This document shows, in pieces, positions 49,926-58,864 of a stretch of DNA of 64,000 nucleotides (position 1 is the stretch's first letter; the number at the start of each line of letters is the position of its first letter). Position numbers and translations under genes: made by a program. Below the pieces are notes generated by a model. The model searched no databases. It was given only the letters and a program-made list of their open reading frames with translations, and was not told where the DNA came from. Source of the stretch: Alloyangia pacifica (lineage in GTDB: Bacteria > Pseudomonadota > Alphaproteobacteria > Rhodobacterales > Rhodobacteraceae); NCBI RefSeq assembly GCF_020524285.1, contig NZ_JAIVKX010000012.1:1-64000 (forward strand), written 5' to 3'.

Positions 49926-50299
49926 GTCCGTCTGCTCTGCCGCCGAATTGGGACCGGCTTCATTGGCCGATTCCCCGTTGGCTTCGACACTGCTCGATTT
50001 TCCCGTCGTTTGTCAATGTGGACAAAAAAGCGGGACCGGAACCCTTATCCAAATTTATTTGGAAAAAATCGGTTCTTTGGTAATGGGTGACAGGCATGGT
50101 GACACCAATATAGGGGGTGTTTGTCACCTTATCCACCGGTTTGGCCCCAAAGCTGTCACCGAGTCTGTGCCTTGGGTGCCGCAGAAATCCCGTAATCCTG
50201 AAAATCTCCGCCGAAATACGAGAAATGCAAACTCTGGGTTTTGCCCTTTCCGCCATTCGCGTTATTGAAAGGACAGTAGCAGAAAACACGAGCAGGCTC
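49926..50299. other. Origin-like intergenic region with DnaA-box-like sites and repeats
   Basis: AT-rich by local standards. DnaA-box-like 9-mers: TGTGGACAA at 50017-50025 (minus-strand sense), TTATCCAAA at 50045-50053 and TTATCCACC at 50129-50137. GGTGACA occurs at 50086-50092 and 50098-50104, and its complement TGTCACC at 50122-50128 and 50154-50160. A TCCAAA-TTTA-TTTGGA hairpin lies at 50048-50063. Together with the adjacent initiator gene this is the best candidate for the replication origin and for the parA operator. Confidence 0.6.
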
Positions 50300-51610
50300 A
50301 TGAGAGACCATTCCGACCTTCAATCGATGAACGAACGCAGCCTCGCACAGCAGGCTGCGGTGCGGCGCGCGACCTTCTCCCCGGCAGAAGAGAAGATCCT
50401 CCGGCCCTTCTCCATCTGGGAGATCAGCCACTTCATGTTCGACGTGCCCGCGGACACGCTGCGCAAGAAGCTGGCCGACGATCCCTCGCTGCCGCAGGGC
50501 TCCGTCGAGGAGGACGGGCGCCAGCGCTGGTTCTCGCTGCAGGAGATCAACGAGCTGCGCCGCCGGCTGCGTTTCCGCGGCAAGTCGCTCCTGCCCCACC
50601 GCCCGGCCGGCCGCGCCATGCGCGTCGCGGTGTCGAACTTCAAGGGCGGCGTCGGCAAGACCGTTGTGGCCCAGCACCTCGCCAATGCCGCGGCGCTCGA
50701 CGGCTACCGCGTCCTGGTGATCGACTTCGACCCGCAGGCCACGATGACCCACTCAATGGGGCTGACCGAGGTGAAGGAGTGGAACACCGTCTGGGGCATC
50801 ATGTGCCGCGACCTCTGCCGCGAGGCGGACCGGATCGCCGCGGCCTACGATGACCCGGCCGACTGCCCCTACCCCACCGCCGACGAGCTGCCCGAGGATG
50901 TGCAGTCGATCGGCGCGCAGCGCATCCAGGACTTCATCCAGAAGACCGCCTGGCCGACCATCGACATCATCCCCTCCTGTGCCAACGCCGCCTTCGTCGA
51001 GTTCGCCTCGGCGCAGTACCGCGCCATGCACAAGGCCTGGAGCTTCTTCGGCTGCGTGTCGCGCTACCTCGACGAGCTGCCCGAGGATCAATACGACCTC
51101 ATTATCTTCGACTGCCCGCCGGCCATCGGCTACCAGTCGCTGAACGCGGCCTTCGCGGCGGACATCCTCTATATCCCCTCGGGCCCCGGCTACTGGGAAT
51201 ATGACTCCACCACCAGCTTCCTCGGCCAGCTCGGCGATGCGCTCGAGGATATCTCGGACGGCTTCGCCAAGGTCGCCGAGGATGCGGGCATCCGCCTGCC
51301 CAAGCGGTTCGAGGACGTGCGGCTGCTGATGACCCGCTTCGAACAGTCCAACCCGCTGCACGTCGCGATGATGGATGCCTTCCGCAATGTCTTCGGCGCC
51401 GACGTCTGCAAGCACGCGATCGAGATGACCCGCGCGGTCGAACAGTCCGGTCGCTTCCAGCAGTCGGTCTACGAGCAGGACTACCGGCAGATGACCCGCG
51501 AGACCTGGAAACGGGCACGGCAGAGTTTCGATGCCGCCTACGACGAGTTCAAGGAAGTGGTGCTGCGCGCGTGGGAAGCGAAAGGCGCGAAGGAAGAGGT
51601 TGAGGCATGA
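50300..51610 (+). CDS. parA: ParA/RepA-type partition ATPase
   Basis: 436 aa from ATG 50300 (ATG 50327 is an alternative). N-terminal about 100 residues form a DNA-binding helix region (FSIWEISHFMFDVPADTLRKKL) as in plasmid RepA/ParA type Ia. Deviant Walker A KGGVGKT at 115-121, Walker A' VIDFDPQATMTHSMG, Walker B DLIIFDCPPAIGY. It partitions the replicon with ParB and probably represses its own operon. Confidence 0.92.
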   Translation: MRDHSDLQSMNERSLAQQAAVRRATFSPAEEKILRPFSIWEISHFMFDVPADTLRKKLADDPSLPQGSVEEDGRQRWFSLQEINELRRRLRFRGKSLLPHRPAGRAMRVAVSNFKGGVGKTVVAQHLANAAALDGYRVLVIDFDPQATMTHSMGLTEVKEWNTVWGIMCRDLCREADRIAAAYDDPADCPYPTADELPEDVQSIGAQRIQDFIQKTAWPTIDIIPSCANAAFVEFASAQYRAMHKAWSFFGCVSRYLDELPEDQYDLIIFDCPPAIGYQSLNAAFAADILYIPSGPGYWEYDSTTSFLGQLGDALEDISDGFAKVAEDAGIRLPKRFEDVRLLMTRFEQSNPLHVAMMDAFRNVFGADVCKHAIEMTRAVEQSGRFQQSVYEQDYRQMTRETWKRARQSFDAAYDEFKEVVLRAWEAKGAKEEVEA

Positions 51611-52659
51611 GCAGCAAGAACAAGTTCGGTTTTGGTCCGATCGAGCCTGCACAGGTGAAACCGCGCCGCCGCGACGTGGGCCCGATGGGCGCCGCGGTGC
51701 GCGAGGCGGCAAGCAGCATGACCGAGAGCACCGAGAACCTCGTCGAGCAGCGGCGCCAGAACGCCACCGACGCCAAGGCGTTTCGCCTGGCCCAGGAAGA
51801 GGGCCGCGTGCTGGTCGCGATCCCGCTCGAGGACATCCGCACCGATGATCTGCCGCGCGACCGGCTCGACCTCAGCGGGGTGGCGACCTCGGACGAGATG
51901 GAGGAGCTCAAGGCCTCGATCCGCGAGCGCGGGCAGAAGGAGCCGATCGAGGTCTACCGCACCGAGACCGGCTACCAGCTGAAGAAAGGCTGGCGCCGGA
52001 TCACCGCGCTGGAGCAGCTTCTCACCGAAACCGGTGACGCGCGCTTTGCCAAGGCGGTGGCGCGTGTGGCGGAAGAGGCGGGCACGCGTATCGACCTCTA
52101 TATCGACATGGTCGAAGAGAACGTGATCCGTGAGGACCTGAGCTTCGCCGAGATGGCGCAGGTGGCGATCACCGCGGCGCAGGACGCCGGGCTCGACGGG
52201 ATGGGCGCCGAGGAACTCGTCGGCCGCATCTACGCGTCGCTGCACAAGATGAAGCGCTCCTACATCCGCAGCTTCGTCTACCTGCTCGAACAGCTCGAAG
52301 AAGCGCTGCCGTATCCGAAATCCGTGTCGCGCAACCTCGGTGTCGACGTGGCGCGCAAACTTCAGGCGGCACCGGAACGGGCAGGGGCGCTGCGCAGCGT
52401 GCTGTCGACGGTGAGCTCGGTCGAGGAGCAGGCCGAGGTTCTGAAGAAATTCGTGCAAAGCGCGGAACGCGCCGAGGCGAAGTCGCAGGACACGCCGCGC
52501 CAGCGCAGCGTGAAGTACGAGTTCCATGTCGGGCTGTCGAAGGTCACCGCGCGCAAGGGCGAGTGCCGGATCCTGTCGGAGATCGATTTCTCGTCGGTGG
52601 ACCGCAAGCGCCTGCAGCGCGCGGTGGAAGCCTTCGAGGCCGCGCTGCGCGACGGGTAA
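51607..52659 (+). CDS. parB: ParB/RepB-type centromere-binding protein
   Basis: 350 aa, start overlapping parA by 4 bp. ParB N-terminal domain at about residues 75-190 (IPLEDIRTDDLPRDR, IRERGQKEPIEVYRTETGYQLKKGWRR with the GxRR-like CTP-binding box, MVEENVIREDLSFAEMA), then a helical DNA-binding region (KMKRSYIRSFVYLLEQL). Its stop codon lies inside the first of three palindromes that are probably its binding sites. Confidence 0.92.
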   Translation: MSSKNKFGFGPIEPAQVKPRRRDVGPMGAAVREAASSMTESTENLVEQRRQNATDAKAFRLAQEEGRVLVAIPLEDIRTDDLPRDRLDLSGVATSDEMEELKASIRERGQKEPIEVYRTETGYQLKKGWRRITALEQLLTETGDARFAKAVARVAEEAGTRIDLYIDMVEENVIREDLSFAEMAQVAITAAQDAGLDGMGAEELVGRIYASLHKMKRSYIRSFVYLLEQLEEALPYPKSVSRNLGVDVARKLQAAPERAGALRSVLSTVSSVEEQAEVLKKFVQSAERAEAKSQDTPRQRSVKYEFHVGLSKVTARKGECRILSEIDFSSVDRKRLQRAVEAFEAALRDG

Positions 52660-52671
52660 CCCATGGGTTAC
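52656..52671. repeat. 16-bp palindrome, copy 1 (candidate parS)
   Basis: GTAACCCATGGGTTAC, a perfect palindrome that includes the parB stop codon (52657-52659). The same 16 bp recur at 52722-52737 and 52932-52947. Confidence 0.7.
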
Positions 52672-52716
52672 GGAGGCGGGGGGAGGTAACCCGACCTGAA
52701 AACAAAGGGCACGAGA

Positions 52717-52742
52717 GGCCGGTAACCCATGGGTTACCGGCC
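52717..52742. repeat. 26-bp palindrome containing the 16-bp core, copy 2 (candidate parS)
   Basis: The GTAACCCATGGGTTAC core is extended by GGCCG on one side and CGGCC on the other, still perfectly symmetric, and followed by TTTT, so it may also end parAB transcription. A half site GGTAACCC lies at 52685-52692. Confidence 0.7.
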
Positions 52743-52922
52743 TTTTGCTTGTCCAGCCCGAATGGGGTCGCGCGCGCATTGGCGGACAAGGGTGCCGGTT
52801 GGCGAGGAGGTCTTCTGCTCGCAGGTGCAAGCGGTCGATGCGCCTCGGGGCAGTCGCGCTGAGTCCGGATGCGGAAGCTCTGGTCGCGCACGGAGGTGGC
52901 GCCAGCGGCAGCGGTAGGAACA

Positions 52923-52956
52923 GGACTCTGGGTAACCCATGGGTTACCCAGAGTCC
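52923..52956. repeat. 34-bp perfect palindrome containing the 16-bp core, copy 3 (candidate parS)
   Basis: The core is flanked by GGACTCTGG and its exact complement CCAGAGTCC. The arms contain two GANTC sites (52924-52928 and 52951-52955), so CcrM could methylate this copy. Confidence 0.7.
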
Positions 52957-53299
52957 GCGGTGAGCCTTGGTGGCAGAGCCAGGCGGCTCCGGAGGCGCCT
53001 GCGGCGCCGAGCCGTGTCGCGCGAAAGAAGGCCCAACGGAGGAAAGGCTTGGAGGTGTGCGTCAGCCGTAGAGAGGGCGTGACGGGACAACCAGATCAAA
53101 CCGCGTGGCGCGCCGTGGGGCTGGGGGAGGGGGCGGAGCTACCGAGCGAAAGCGCCACGATCCGGAAGCGCGCGTATCGGGGAAGCGCGACTCCGCAAAA
53201 CACATAAAATCAGGGTGATTCGCCCCGAAAACACGGCGAATCAGGGGGTTAAAGCCGGAATTCAGCGCCGAATCGCCGCTAAATGTATGAGATAGAATG

Positions 53300-53328
53300 A
53301 AAAATCCCGGCAGATTTCGCTGCCGGGA
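53300..53328 (-). terminator. Rho-independent terminator for the rhaDI operon
   Basis: TCCCGGCAG (53305-53313) pairs with CTGCCGGGA (53320-53328). Read on the minus strand the stem is followed by a run of five T (53304-53300), placing it after the rhaI stop. Confidence 0.8.
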
Positions 53329-53365
53329 CGGGGATTTGTCTTTCAGGGCGGGATTTCGGGCGAAA

Positions 53366-54640
53366 TCAGACGATCCCGCCGCCCGCGCCGCTCACCTCGG
53401 GACGCTCCGCGGACACCTTGGCCCGGTAGTCCGAGGCACGATAGGCCGTCACGGGATCGATCGCCGCGCCGGCGTCCTGCCGCGCCATCGCGAGGATCGG
53501 CTCGACATCGACCCGGTAGGCGGCCTTCAGCGTGGCGGCGGCCATCAGGGCGTCGTTCTCCTGCTGGAAGCCTTTCAGGGCCTCACGATCCACCAGAAGA
53601 GCCTGAGCATAGGCCCGGCGCACCTCGTTCGCCGAGGAAATCAGGCTCTCGATCGGGTCGGTGACGTTGTGCGACTGGTCGAGCATATGCGCGGGCGCGA
53701 AGCCTTCCTTGCCCTCGGCGGGGACCAGCTCGTTGAACACCAGGAACAGGCGGAAGGGGTCGATGCTGCCGGTGTCGAGGTCGTCGTCGCCATACTTGCT
53801 GTCGTTGAAGTGGAAGCCGCCGAGCTTTCCGAACTGGATCAGCCGCGCCACGATCATCTCGATATTGGTGTTGGGCGCATGGTGGCCGAGGTCGACGAGG
53901 CAATAGGCCCGCTCGCCCAGTTCCTTGGCGATGAGGTAGTTCGTGCCCCAGTCCTGCACCACGGTGGAGTAGAAGGCGGGCTCGAACATCTTGTGCTCGG
54001 AGAACAGGCGCCAATCCTCGGGCAGGCCCTTGTAGATGTCCTGCATGGCAGAGAGATAGCGCTCGAACTGCGCCGTCAGATCGGTCTGTCCGGGGAAGTT
54101 CGAACCGTCGCCGATCCAGACCGTCAGAGCCTTGGACCCGAGTTTCGAGCCGATTTCGATACAGTCCAGGTTATGCTCGACGGCCTGCGCGCGCACTGCC
54201 GGGTCGGTGTGCGAGAGAGAGCCGTACTTGTAGCTGAGCTTCTGGCCGGGCTGGTCCTGAAAGGTGTTCGAGTTCATCGCGTCGAAGCCGAGCCCGAGCG
54301 AGGCGGCCTTTTCTAGTAGCGCCGACGGATCTTCCTTGTCCCACGGGATGTGCAGAGACACCGTCGGCGTGGCCGCCGTGAGCTGGTGAATGACGCCGCA
54401 GTCGTCGAGCTTGTCGAAGATGCCGCGCGGCTCGCCACCACCGGGGAAGCGGGCGAAGCGGGTGCCGCCGGTGCCCACGCCCCAGCTCGGCACGGCGACG
54501 CCATAGGAGCCGACTTTGCGCTTGATAGTGTCGATATCGATGTCGCGGCGGGCGAGCTGGGCGCCCAGCATCTCGTAGTCGAACTTGAGCGCCTCGGCGC
54601 GTGCCGCGTTTTCCGCGGCAATGAGATCGCTGTCGATCAT
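53366..54640 (-). CDS. rhaI: L-rhamnose isomerase (catabolic, rhizobial/pseudomonad type)
   Basis: 424 aa from ATG 54640 with GGGAGGA upstream. Xylose-isomerase-like barrel; metal-binding parts are visible in CLVDLGHHAPNTNIEMIV and GGFHFNDSKYGDDDLDTGSIDP. Longer frames and fold differ from E. coli RhaA, matching the RhaI type. Converts L-rhamnose to L-rhamnulose. Follows rhaD on the minus strand and ends in a terminator. Confidence 0.9.
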   Translation of the reverse strand: MIDSDLIAAENAARAEALKFDYEMLGAQLARRDIDIDTIKRKVGSYGVAVPSWGVGTGGTRFARFPGGGEPRGIFDKLDDCGVIHQLTAATPTVSLHIPWDKEDPSALLEKAASLGLGFDAMNSNTFQDQPGQKLSYKYGSLSHTDPAVRAQAVEHNLDCIEIGSKLGSKALTVWIGDGSNFPGQTDLTAQFERYLSAMQDIYKGLPEDWRLFSEHKMFEPAFYSTVVQDWGTNYLIAKELGERAYCLVDLGHHAPNTNIEMIVARLIQFGKLGGFHFNDSKYGDDDLDTGSIDPFRLFLVFNELVPAEGKEGFAPAHMLDQSHNVTDPIESLISSANEVRRAYAQALLVDREALKGFQQENDALMAAATLKAAYRVDVEPILAMARQDAGAAIDPVTAYRASDYRAKVSAERPEVSGAGGGIV

Positions 54641-54716
54641 GAAATCCTCCCGTGCCGCCTCTCCATGGCGGCGTCAAAAAGGCGGCACGAGGGTCTCGCG
54701 CCGCCGGAACAGGGTC

Positions 54717-56816
54717 TTATCGCGTGAAGGCTTCCTTGTTGCCCGCATCGACGTTGAGGATGTTGCCGGTGGACTTGGCCGAGAGGTCGGAGGCCAGGAA
54801 GTAGGCCGCCTCGGCAATGTCCTCGGGCAGCACCGAGCGTTTCAGCATCGAGCGGTTGCGGTACATCTCCTCGAGCCCCGCCTTGTCGGTACCGTAGGTC
54901 GAGGCGCGCTGGTCGAGCCATTCGCCCTCCCAGATGCGCGAGCCGCGCAGCACCGCGTCGGGGTTCACCACGTTGACCCGGATACCATGCTCGGCGCCCT
55001 CCAGCGCGAGGCAGCGGGCGAGGTGCAGCTCGGAGGCTTTCGCCGTGCAATAGGCCGAGGCATTGGGCGAGGCGGCGAGGCCGTTTTTCGACCCTATGAA
55101 GACGATCGATCCACCCAGTCCCTGCTTGCGCAGCAGTCCGAAGGCCTCGCGCGAGACAAGGAAGTAGCCGGTGGACAGGATATCCATGTTGCGGCTCCAG
55201 AGCGCCAGCGAGGTCTCTTCGACGGGGGCCGACGACGCGATGCCGGCGTTCGACACCAGGATATCGACCCCACCGAATGCCACAGACGCCTCTGCATAGG
55301 CTCTGGCAACGGCGTCTTCGCGGGTCACGTCCACGGACACGGACCGCACGACATCCCCCGAATAGAGACTGGAAAGCTCCGCGCCGACCTTCTCGGCGGC
55401 GGCAAGGTCAATATCGGCCAGCACCACGCAGGCGCCCTCGCGCAGCAGCCGTTCGGCGGTCGCCGCGCCGATGCCGCCGCCACCGCCGGTGACCAGCGCC
55501 ACGCGGCCCGCCAGCGACTTCGGTTTCGGCATGCGCTGCAGCTTCGCTTCCTCCAACAGCCAGTACTCGATATCGAAAGCTTCCTGTTCGGGCAGCCCCT
55601 GGTACTCGCTGACCGCCGAGGCGCCGCGCATCACGTTGATGGCGTTGACGTAGAACTCGCCGGAGATACGCGCCGTGGCCTTGTCCTTGGCAAAGGTGAT
55701 CATGCCGACGCCGGGAACCAGATAAACCACCGCGTTAGGGTCGCGCAGGGCAGGGGAGTCAGGTCGCTTGCAGCGCGCGTAGTAGGCGGCGTAGCTCTCG
55801 CGGTAGGCTTCGACCTGCGCCGGAAGGCTGGCAAGCACGGTGTCCAGATCCGGCTTGTTAGGGTCGAAATTCACCACCAGCGGCGCGATCTTGGTGCGCA
55901 GGAAGTGGTCCGGGCAGGAGGTGCCCATCGGGGCGAGGGTGTCCAGCGCGTTGGAATTGACGAAGTCCAGCACGGCCTCCTGGTCGTCGAAATGGCCGAC
56001 CATGTGCTGGTTGCCCGAGACCATGCCGCGGATCGCCGGCATCAGCGCCGCCGCTACTTCGCGACGGGCTTCGGGGGCGAGGCTCTGCAACTTGGCGCCG
56101 CCGAAGGCCGGCTTGCCGTCGGTCCTGGCCTCGAGCCAGGCAATGGCCTCGTTGATGATCTCGATGGTGGTGGCGTAGCAGCTCTCGGCGGTGTCGCCCC
56201 AGGTGAAGAGACCGTGGCTCTCCAGCACGACGCCGTCGGCCTCGGGGTTCTCGAGGCAGAACTTCTCCAGCCAAAGACCCAGCTCGTAGCCGGGGCGCTT
56301 CCAGGGCAGCCAGCCGATGCGCTCGCCGAAGATCTCGCGGGTCAGAGCCTTGGAATCTTTCGAGGCGGCGATGGCGATGATCGCGTCGGCGTGCATGTGG
56401 TCCACATGGGCGCGCGGCACATAGGCGTGCAGCGGCGTGTCGATCGAGGCGGCGCGGGGGTTCAGGTTGAAGGTGCAATGGGGCAGGTAGCCGACCATCT
56501 CGTCCTCGGACTCCACCCCGCGGTAGACACCTTTCAGCGCGCGCAGCTTGTCCATGTAGAGGGTCGAAAACCCGTCCAGCTTCATCGAGCCGACGTCGCC
56601 GCCGGAGCCCTTGACCCAGAGCACCTCGGCCTCTGCGCCGGTGAGCGGGTCGCGCTCGATGACCTTGGCCGAGGTATTGCCGCCACCGTAGTTTGTGATT
56701 CGCTTGTCCGACCCCAGAAGGTTGGACCGGTAGAGCAGCTTTTCCGGCTCGCTCATCCCCGCAGCCTTGCCGCTATCCCACAGATTTTGCAGGCGGTCCT
56801 TGGCCCGTGTCAGCAT
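54717..56816 (-). CDS. rhaD: Bifunctional rhamnulose-1-phosphate aldolase/short-chain alcohol dehydrogenase
   Basis: 699 aa with GGAGGATCACC before ATG 56816. N-terminal class II aldolase domain (to about 420) with the zinc motif HVDHMHADAIIAIAAS; C-terminal SDR domain from about 435 with ALVTGGGGGIGAATAE and the catalytic YCTAK near ASAYCTAKASELH. Splits rhamnulose-1-phosphate to dihydroxyacetone phosphate and lactaldehyde and oxidises or reduces lactaldehyde. First gene of the rhaDI operon, divergent from rhaR. Confidence 0.92.
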   Translation of the reverse strand: MLTRAKDRLQNLWDSGKAAGMSEPEKLLYRSNLLGSDKRITNYGGGNTSAKVIERDPLTGAEAEVLWVKGSGGDVGSMKLDGFSTLYMDKLRALKGVYRGVESEDEMVGYLPHCTFNLNPRAASIDTPLHAYVPRAHVDHMHADAIIAIAASKDSKALTREIFGERIGWLPWKRPGYELGLWLEKFCLENPEADGVVLESHGLFTWGDTAESCYATTIEIINEAIAWLEARTDGKPAFGGAKLQSLAPEARREVAAALMPAIRGMVSGNQHMVGHFDDQEAVLDFVNSNALDTLAPMGTSCPDHFLRTKIAPLVVNFDPNKPDLDTVLASLPAQVEAYRESYAAYYARCKRPDSPALRDPNAVVYLVPGVGMITFAKDKATARISGEFYVNAINVMRGASAVSEYQGLPEQEAFDIEYWLLEEAKLQRMPKPKSLAGRVALVTGGGGGIGAATAERLLREGACVVLADIDLAAAEKVGAELSSLYSGDVVRSVSVDVTREDAVARAYAEASVAFGGVDILVSNAGIASSAPVEETSLALWSRNMDILSTGYFLVSREAFGLLRKQGLGGSIVFIGSKNGLAASPNASAYCTAKASELHLARCLALEGAEHGIRVNVVNPDAVLRGSRIWEGEWLDQRASTYGTDKAGLEEMYRNRSMLKRSVLPEDIAEAAYFLASDLSAKSTGNILNVDAGNKEAFTR

Positions 56817-56894
56817 GGTGATCCTCCATTGTCGCGGTCCGGAATGGCCGCCTCCTCGCCCTGAAAGCTGCGGCTCGCCCCGCGTTCTGTCAAC

Positions 56895-56935
56895 CAGAAA
56901 CGATCAGAAACGATCATGCGGCAGCGCAGCATGAT
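56895..56935. promoter_or_regulatory. Tandem repeat and inverted repeat in the rhaD-rhaR gap
   Basis: CAGAAACGAT occurs twice head to tail (56895-56904, 56905-56914). ATCATGC (56913-56919) and GCATGAT (56929-56935) form an inverted repeat immediately after. Tandem sites of this kind suit a DeoR-type repressor such as RhaR acting on both divergent operons. Confidence 0.55.
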
Positions 56936-57002
56936 TGAAACTGAAAAATGATGATTGACTTGATCGGGGATTCGTCCAATCTGAACCGAACGGGAGGACC
57001 AG

Positions 57003-57803
57003 ATGCACGAAACCGAACGCCACAGGATCATTCTTTCCGCCGTCCAGGAGCGGCCGATCGTGACGGTGTCCGAGCTCGTCGCGCTGACCGGGACCTCCGA
57101 GGCGACGATCCGGCGCGATATCGCCACGCTGCATGGCGCCAAGCGGCTGCGCCGGGTGCGCGGCGGCGCCGAGGCGCTGACGCCGCCGCCGCTGCCGGGG
57201 CTGGCCGGACGGCCCTTCGCGGTGAACCAGGCGATCAACATCGACCAGAAGCAGGCCATCGCGCGCGAAGCCGTGGCGCTCTGCGACGATGGCGAGGCGA
57301 TCATCATCAACGGCGGCACGACGACCTTCCAGATGGTCCACCCGCTGGCCAACCGCCGGCTGCAGGTGCTGACCAACAGTTTCCCGATCGCCGAGCACCT
57401 GCTGAAGAATTCCAAGAACACGGTGATGCTGCCCGGTGGCGCGCTCTACCGCGAGCAGAACATCATCCTGTCGCCCTTCGCCAACGACATGACGCGGCAC
57501 TATTACGCCAAGCGCATGTTCATGGGCGCCCATGCGCTCGGGCCGATCGGGTTGATGGAGGCGGACCCGCTGCTGATCCAGGCCGAGGAAAAGCTCATCG
57601 ACCAGGCCGACGAGCTGGTGGTCCTGGTCGACAGCACGAAATTCGACAACCGCTCGAGCCTGGTGCTCTGCCCGCTCGAGCGCATCGACATCGTCATCAC
57701 CGATGACGGCATTTCCGACCGCACCGCCTCGATGCTGGAGGCAGCCGAGATCCGGCTGATCGTGGCGCAGACCGGACGGGCGAAAACCGCCGGGGCAGGG
57801 TGA
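57003..57803 (+). CDS. rhaR: DeoR-family rhamnose regulator
   Basis: 266 aa from ATG 57003 (GGGAGGACC upstream). N-terminal DeoR HTH (VSELVALTGTSEATIRRDIATL) and a C-terminal sugar-phosphate sensor domain (IIINGGTTTFQMVHPLANRRLQVLTNS in pieces, VDSTKFDNRSSLVLCPLERID). Heads the rhaRSTPQUK operon and is divergent from rhaDI, as in Rhizobium leguminosarum. Named RhaR here by that locus, not after the AraC-type E. coli RhaR. Confidence 0.88.
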   Translation: MHETERHRIILSAVQERPIVTVSELVALTGTSEATIRRDIATLHGAKRLRRVRGGAEALTPPPLPGLAGRPFAVNQAINIDQKQAIAREAVALCDDGEAIIINGGTTTFQMVHPLANRRLQVLTNSFPIAEHLLKNSKNTVMLPGGALYREQNIILSPFANDMTRHYYAKRMFMGAHALGPIGLMEADPLLIQAEEKLIDQADELVVLVDSTKFDNRSSLVLCPLERIDIVITDDGISDRTASMLEAAEIRLIVAQTGRAKTAGAG

Positions 57804-57848
57804 CCGCCCCGCGCGATACGTGAACGCTCATAAATCAGGGAGGATACC

Positions 57849-58847
57849 ATGGGCATTTCGAGACGACTTTTCGGAGGGACCGCGCTGGCCGCGATGATGC
57901 TGGCCGGCGGTGCCGCGCAGGCGCAGGACAATGTGCGCATCGCACTGGTGGTCAAGGCGCTCGGCATCGGCTTCTTCGAGGCCGCCGCCAAGGGCGCAGA
58001 GGAGGCCGCCGCCGAGCTGGGCAATGTCGAGGTGATCTACACCGGCCCCACCGACACCACCGCCGAAGGCCAGATCGAGGTGATCAATTCGCTGATCGCG
58101 CAGAACGTCGATGCGATCGCGGTCTCCGCCAATGACACCGACGCGCTGGTGCCCGCCTTGAAGAAGGCGATGCAGCGCGGGATCACCGTGATCTCCTGGG
58201 ACAGCGGCGTCGCCCCCGAGGGGCGGCAGCTCCACCTCAACCCCTCGTCGAACCCGCTGATCGGCAACATGATCATCAAGCTCGCCGCCGACAACCTGCC
58301 CGACGGCGGCGAGGTCGCGGTGCTCTCGGCCACCACCACCTCGACCAACCAGAACATCTGGATCGACGAGATGAACAAGGTGATGGGCGACTACCCGGGC
58401 ATCGAGGTGGTCACCACGGTCTACGGCGACGATCTCGCCGACAAGTCCTACCGCGAGGCGCAGGGCCTGATGCAGACCTACCCGGATCTCGACGCGATCA
58501 TCGCGCCGACCTCGGTGGGCATCGTCGCCGCCGCCCGTGCCGTCGAGGATGCCGGCAAGGTCGGCGAAGTGAATGTCACCGGCCTCGGCCTGCCGTCCGA
58601 GATGGCCGGCGCGATCGAGAGCGGCGCGTCGAAGAGCTTCGCGATCTGGAACCCGATCGATCTGGGCTACTCGGCCACCTATCTCGCCTACGAGCTGGCC
58701 ACCGGCGATGCCGAGGCCGCGCCGGGCGCCGAGATCCCCATGGGCCGCATGGGCACGCTGACCCTCGACGACAACAACGAGGGCGCCATGGCCGATCCCT
58801 TCGTCTACGACAGCAGCAATATCGACGAGTTCAAGAGCATCTTCTGA
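57849..58847 (+). CDS. rhaS: Periplasmic rhamnose-binding protein
   Basis: 332 aa with AGGGAGGATACC before ATG 57849. N-terminus MGISRRLFGGTALAAMM carries SRRLF, a twin-arginine motif, before a cut near AQAQ. Type I periplasmic binding fold (VRIALVVKALGIGFFEAAAKGAEEAA in pieces, VISWDSGVAP, LDAIIAPTSVGIVAAAR). Binds rhamnose for the RhaTPQ importer. Followed by a hairpin. Confidence 0.9.
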   Translation: MGISRRLFGGTALAAMMLAGGAAQAQDNVRIALVVKALGIGFFEAAAKGAEEAAAELGNVEVIYTGPTDTTAEGQIEVINSLIAQNVDAIAVSANDTDALVPALKKAMQRGITVISWDSGVAPEGRQLHLNPSSNPLIGNMIIKLAADNLPDGGEVAVLSATTTSTNQNIWIDEMNKVMGDYPGIEVVTTVYGDDLADKSYREAQGLMQTYPDLDAIIAPTSVGIVAAARAVEDAGKVGEVNVTGLGLPSEMAGAIESGASKSFAIWNPIDLGYSATYLAYELATGDAEAAPGAEIPMGRMGTLTLDDNNEGAMADPFVYDSSNIDEFKSIF

Positions 58848-58864
58848 TCCGCTCCTGACCTGAG

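Larger units (their letters stand above)
52660..53299. other. Non-coding region downstream of parB with palindromes and GANTC cluster
   Basis: About 640 bp without a supportable gene. Holds palindrome copies 2 and 3 and seven GANTC sites between 52861 and 53274, four of them within 53189-53274 (53189, 53217, 53238, 53270). GATTCGCC at 53217 and GGCGAATC at 53235 form an inverted repeat. The density is far above the one per about 256 bp expected at random. Confidence 0.6.
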
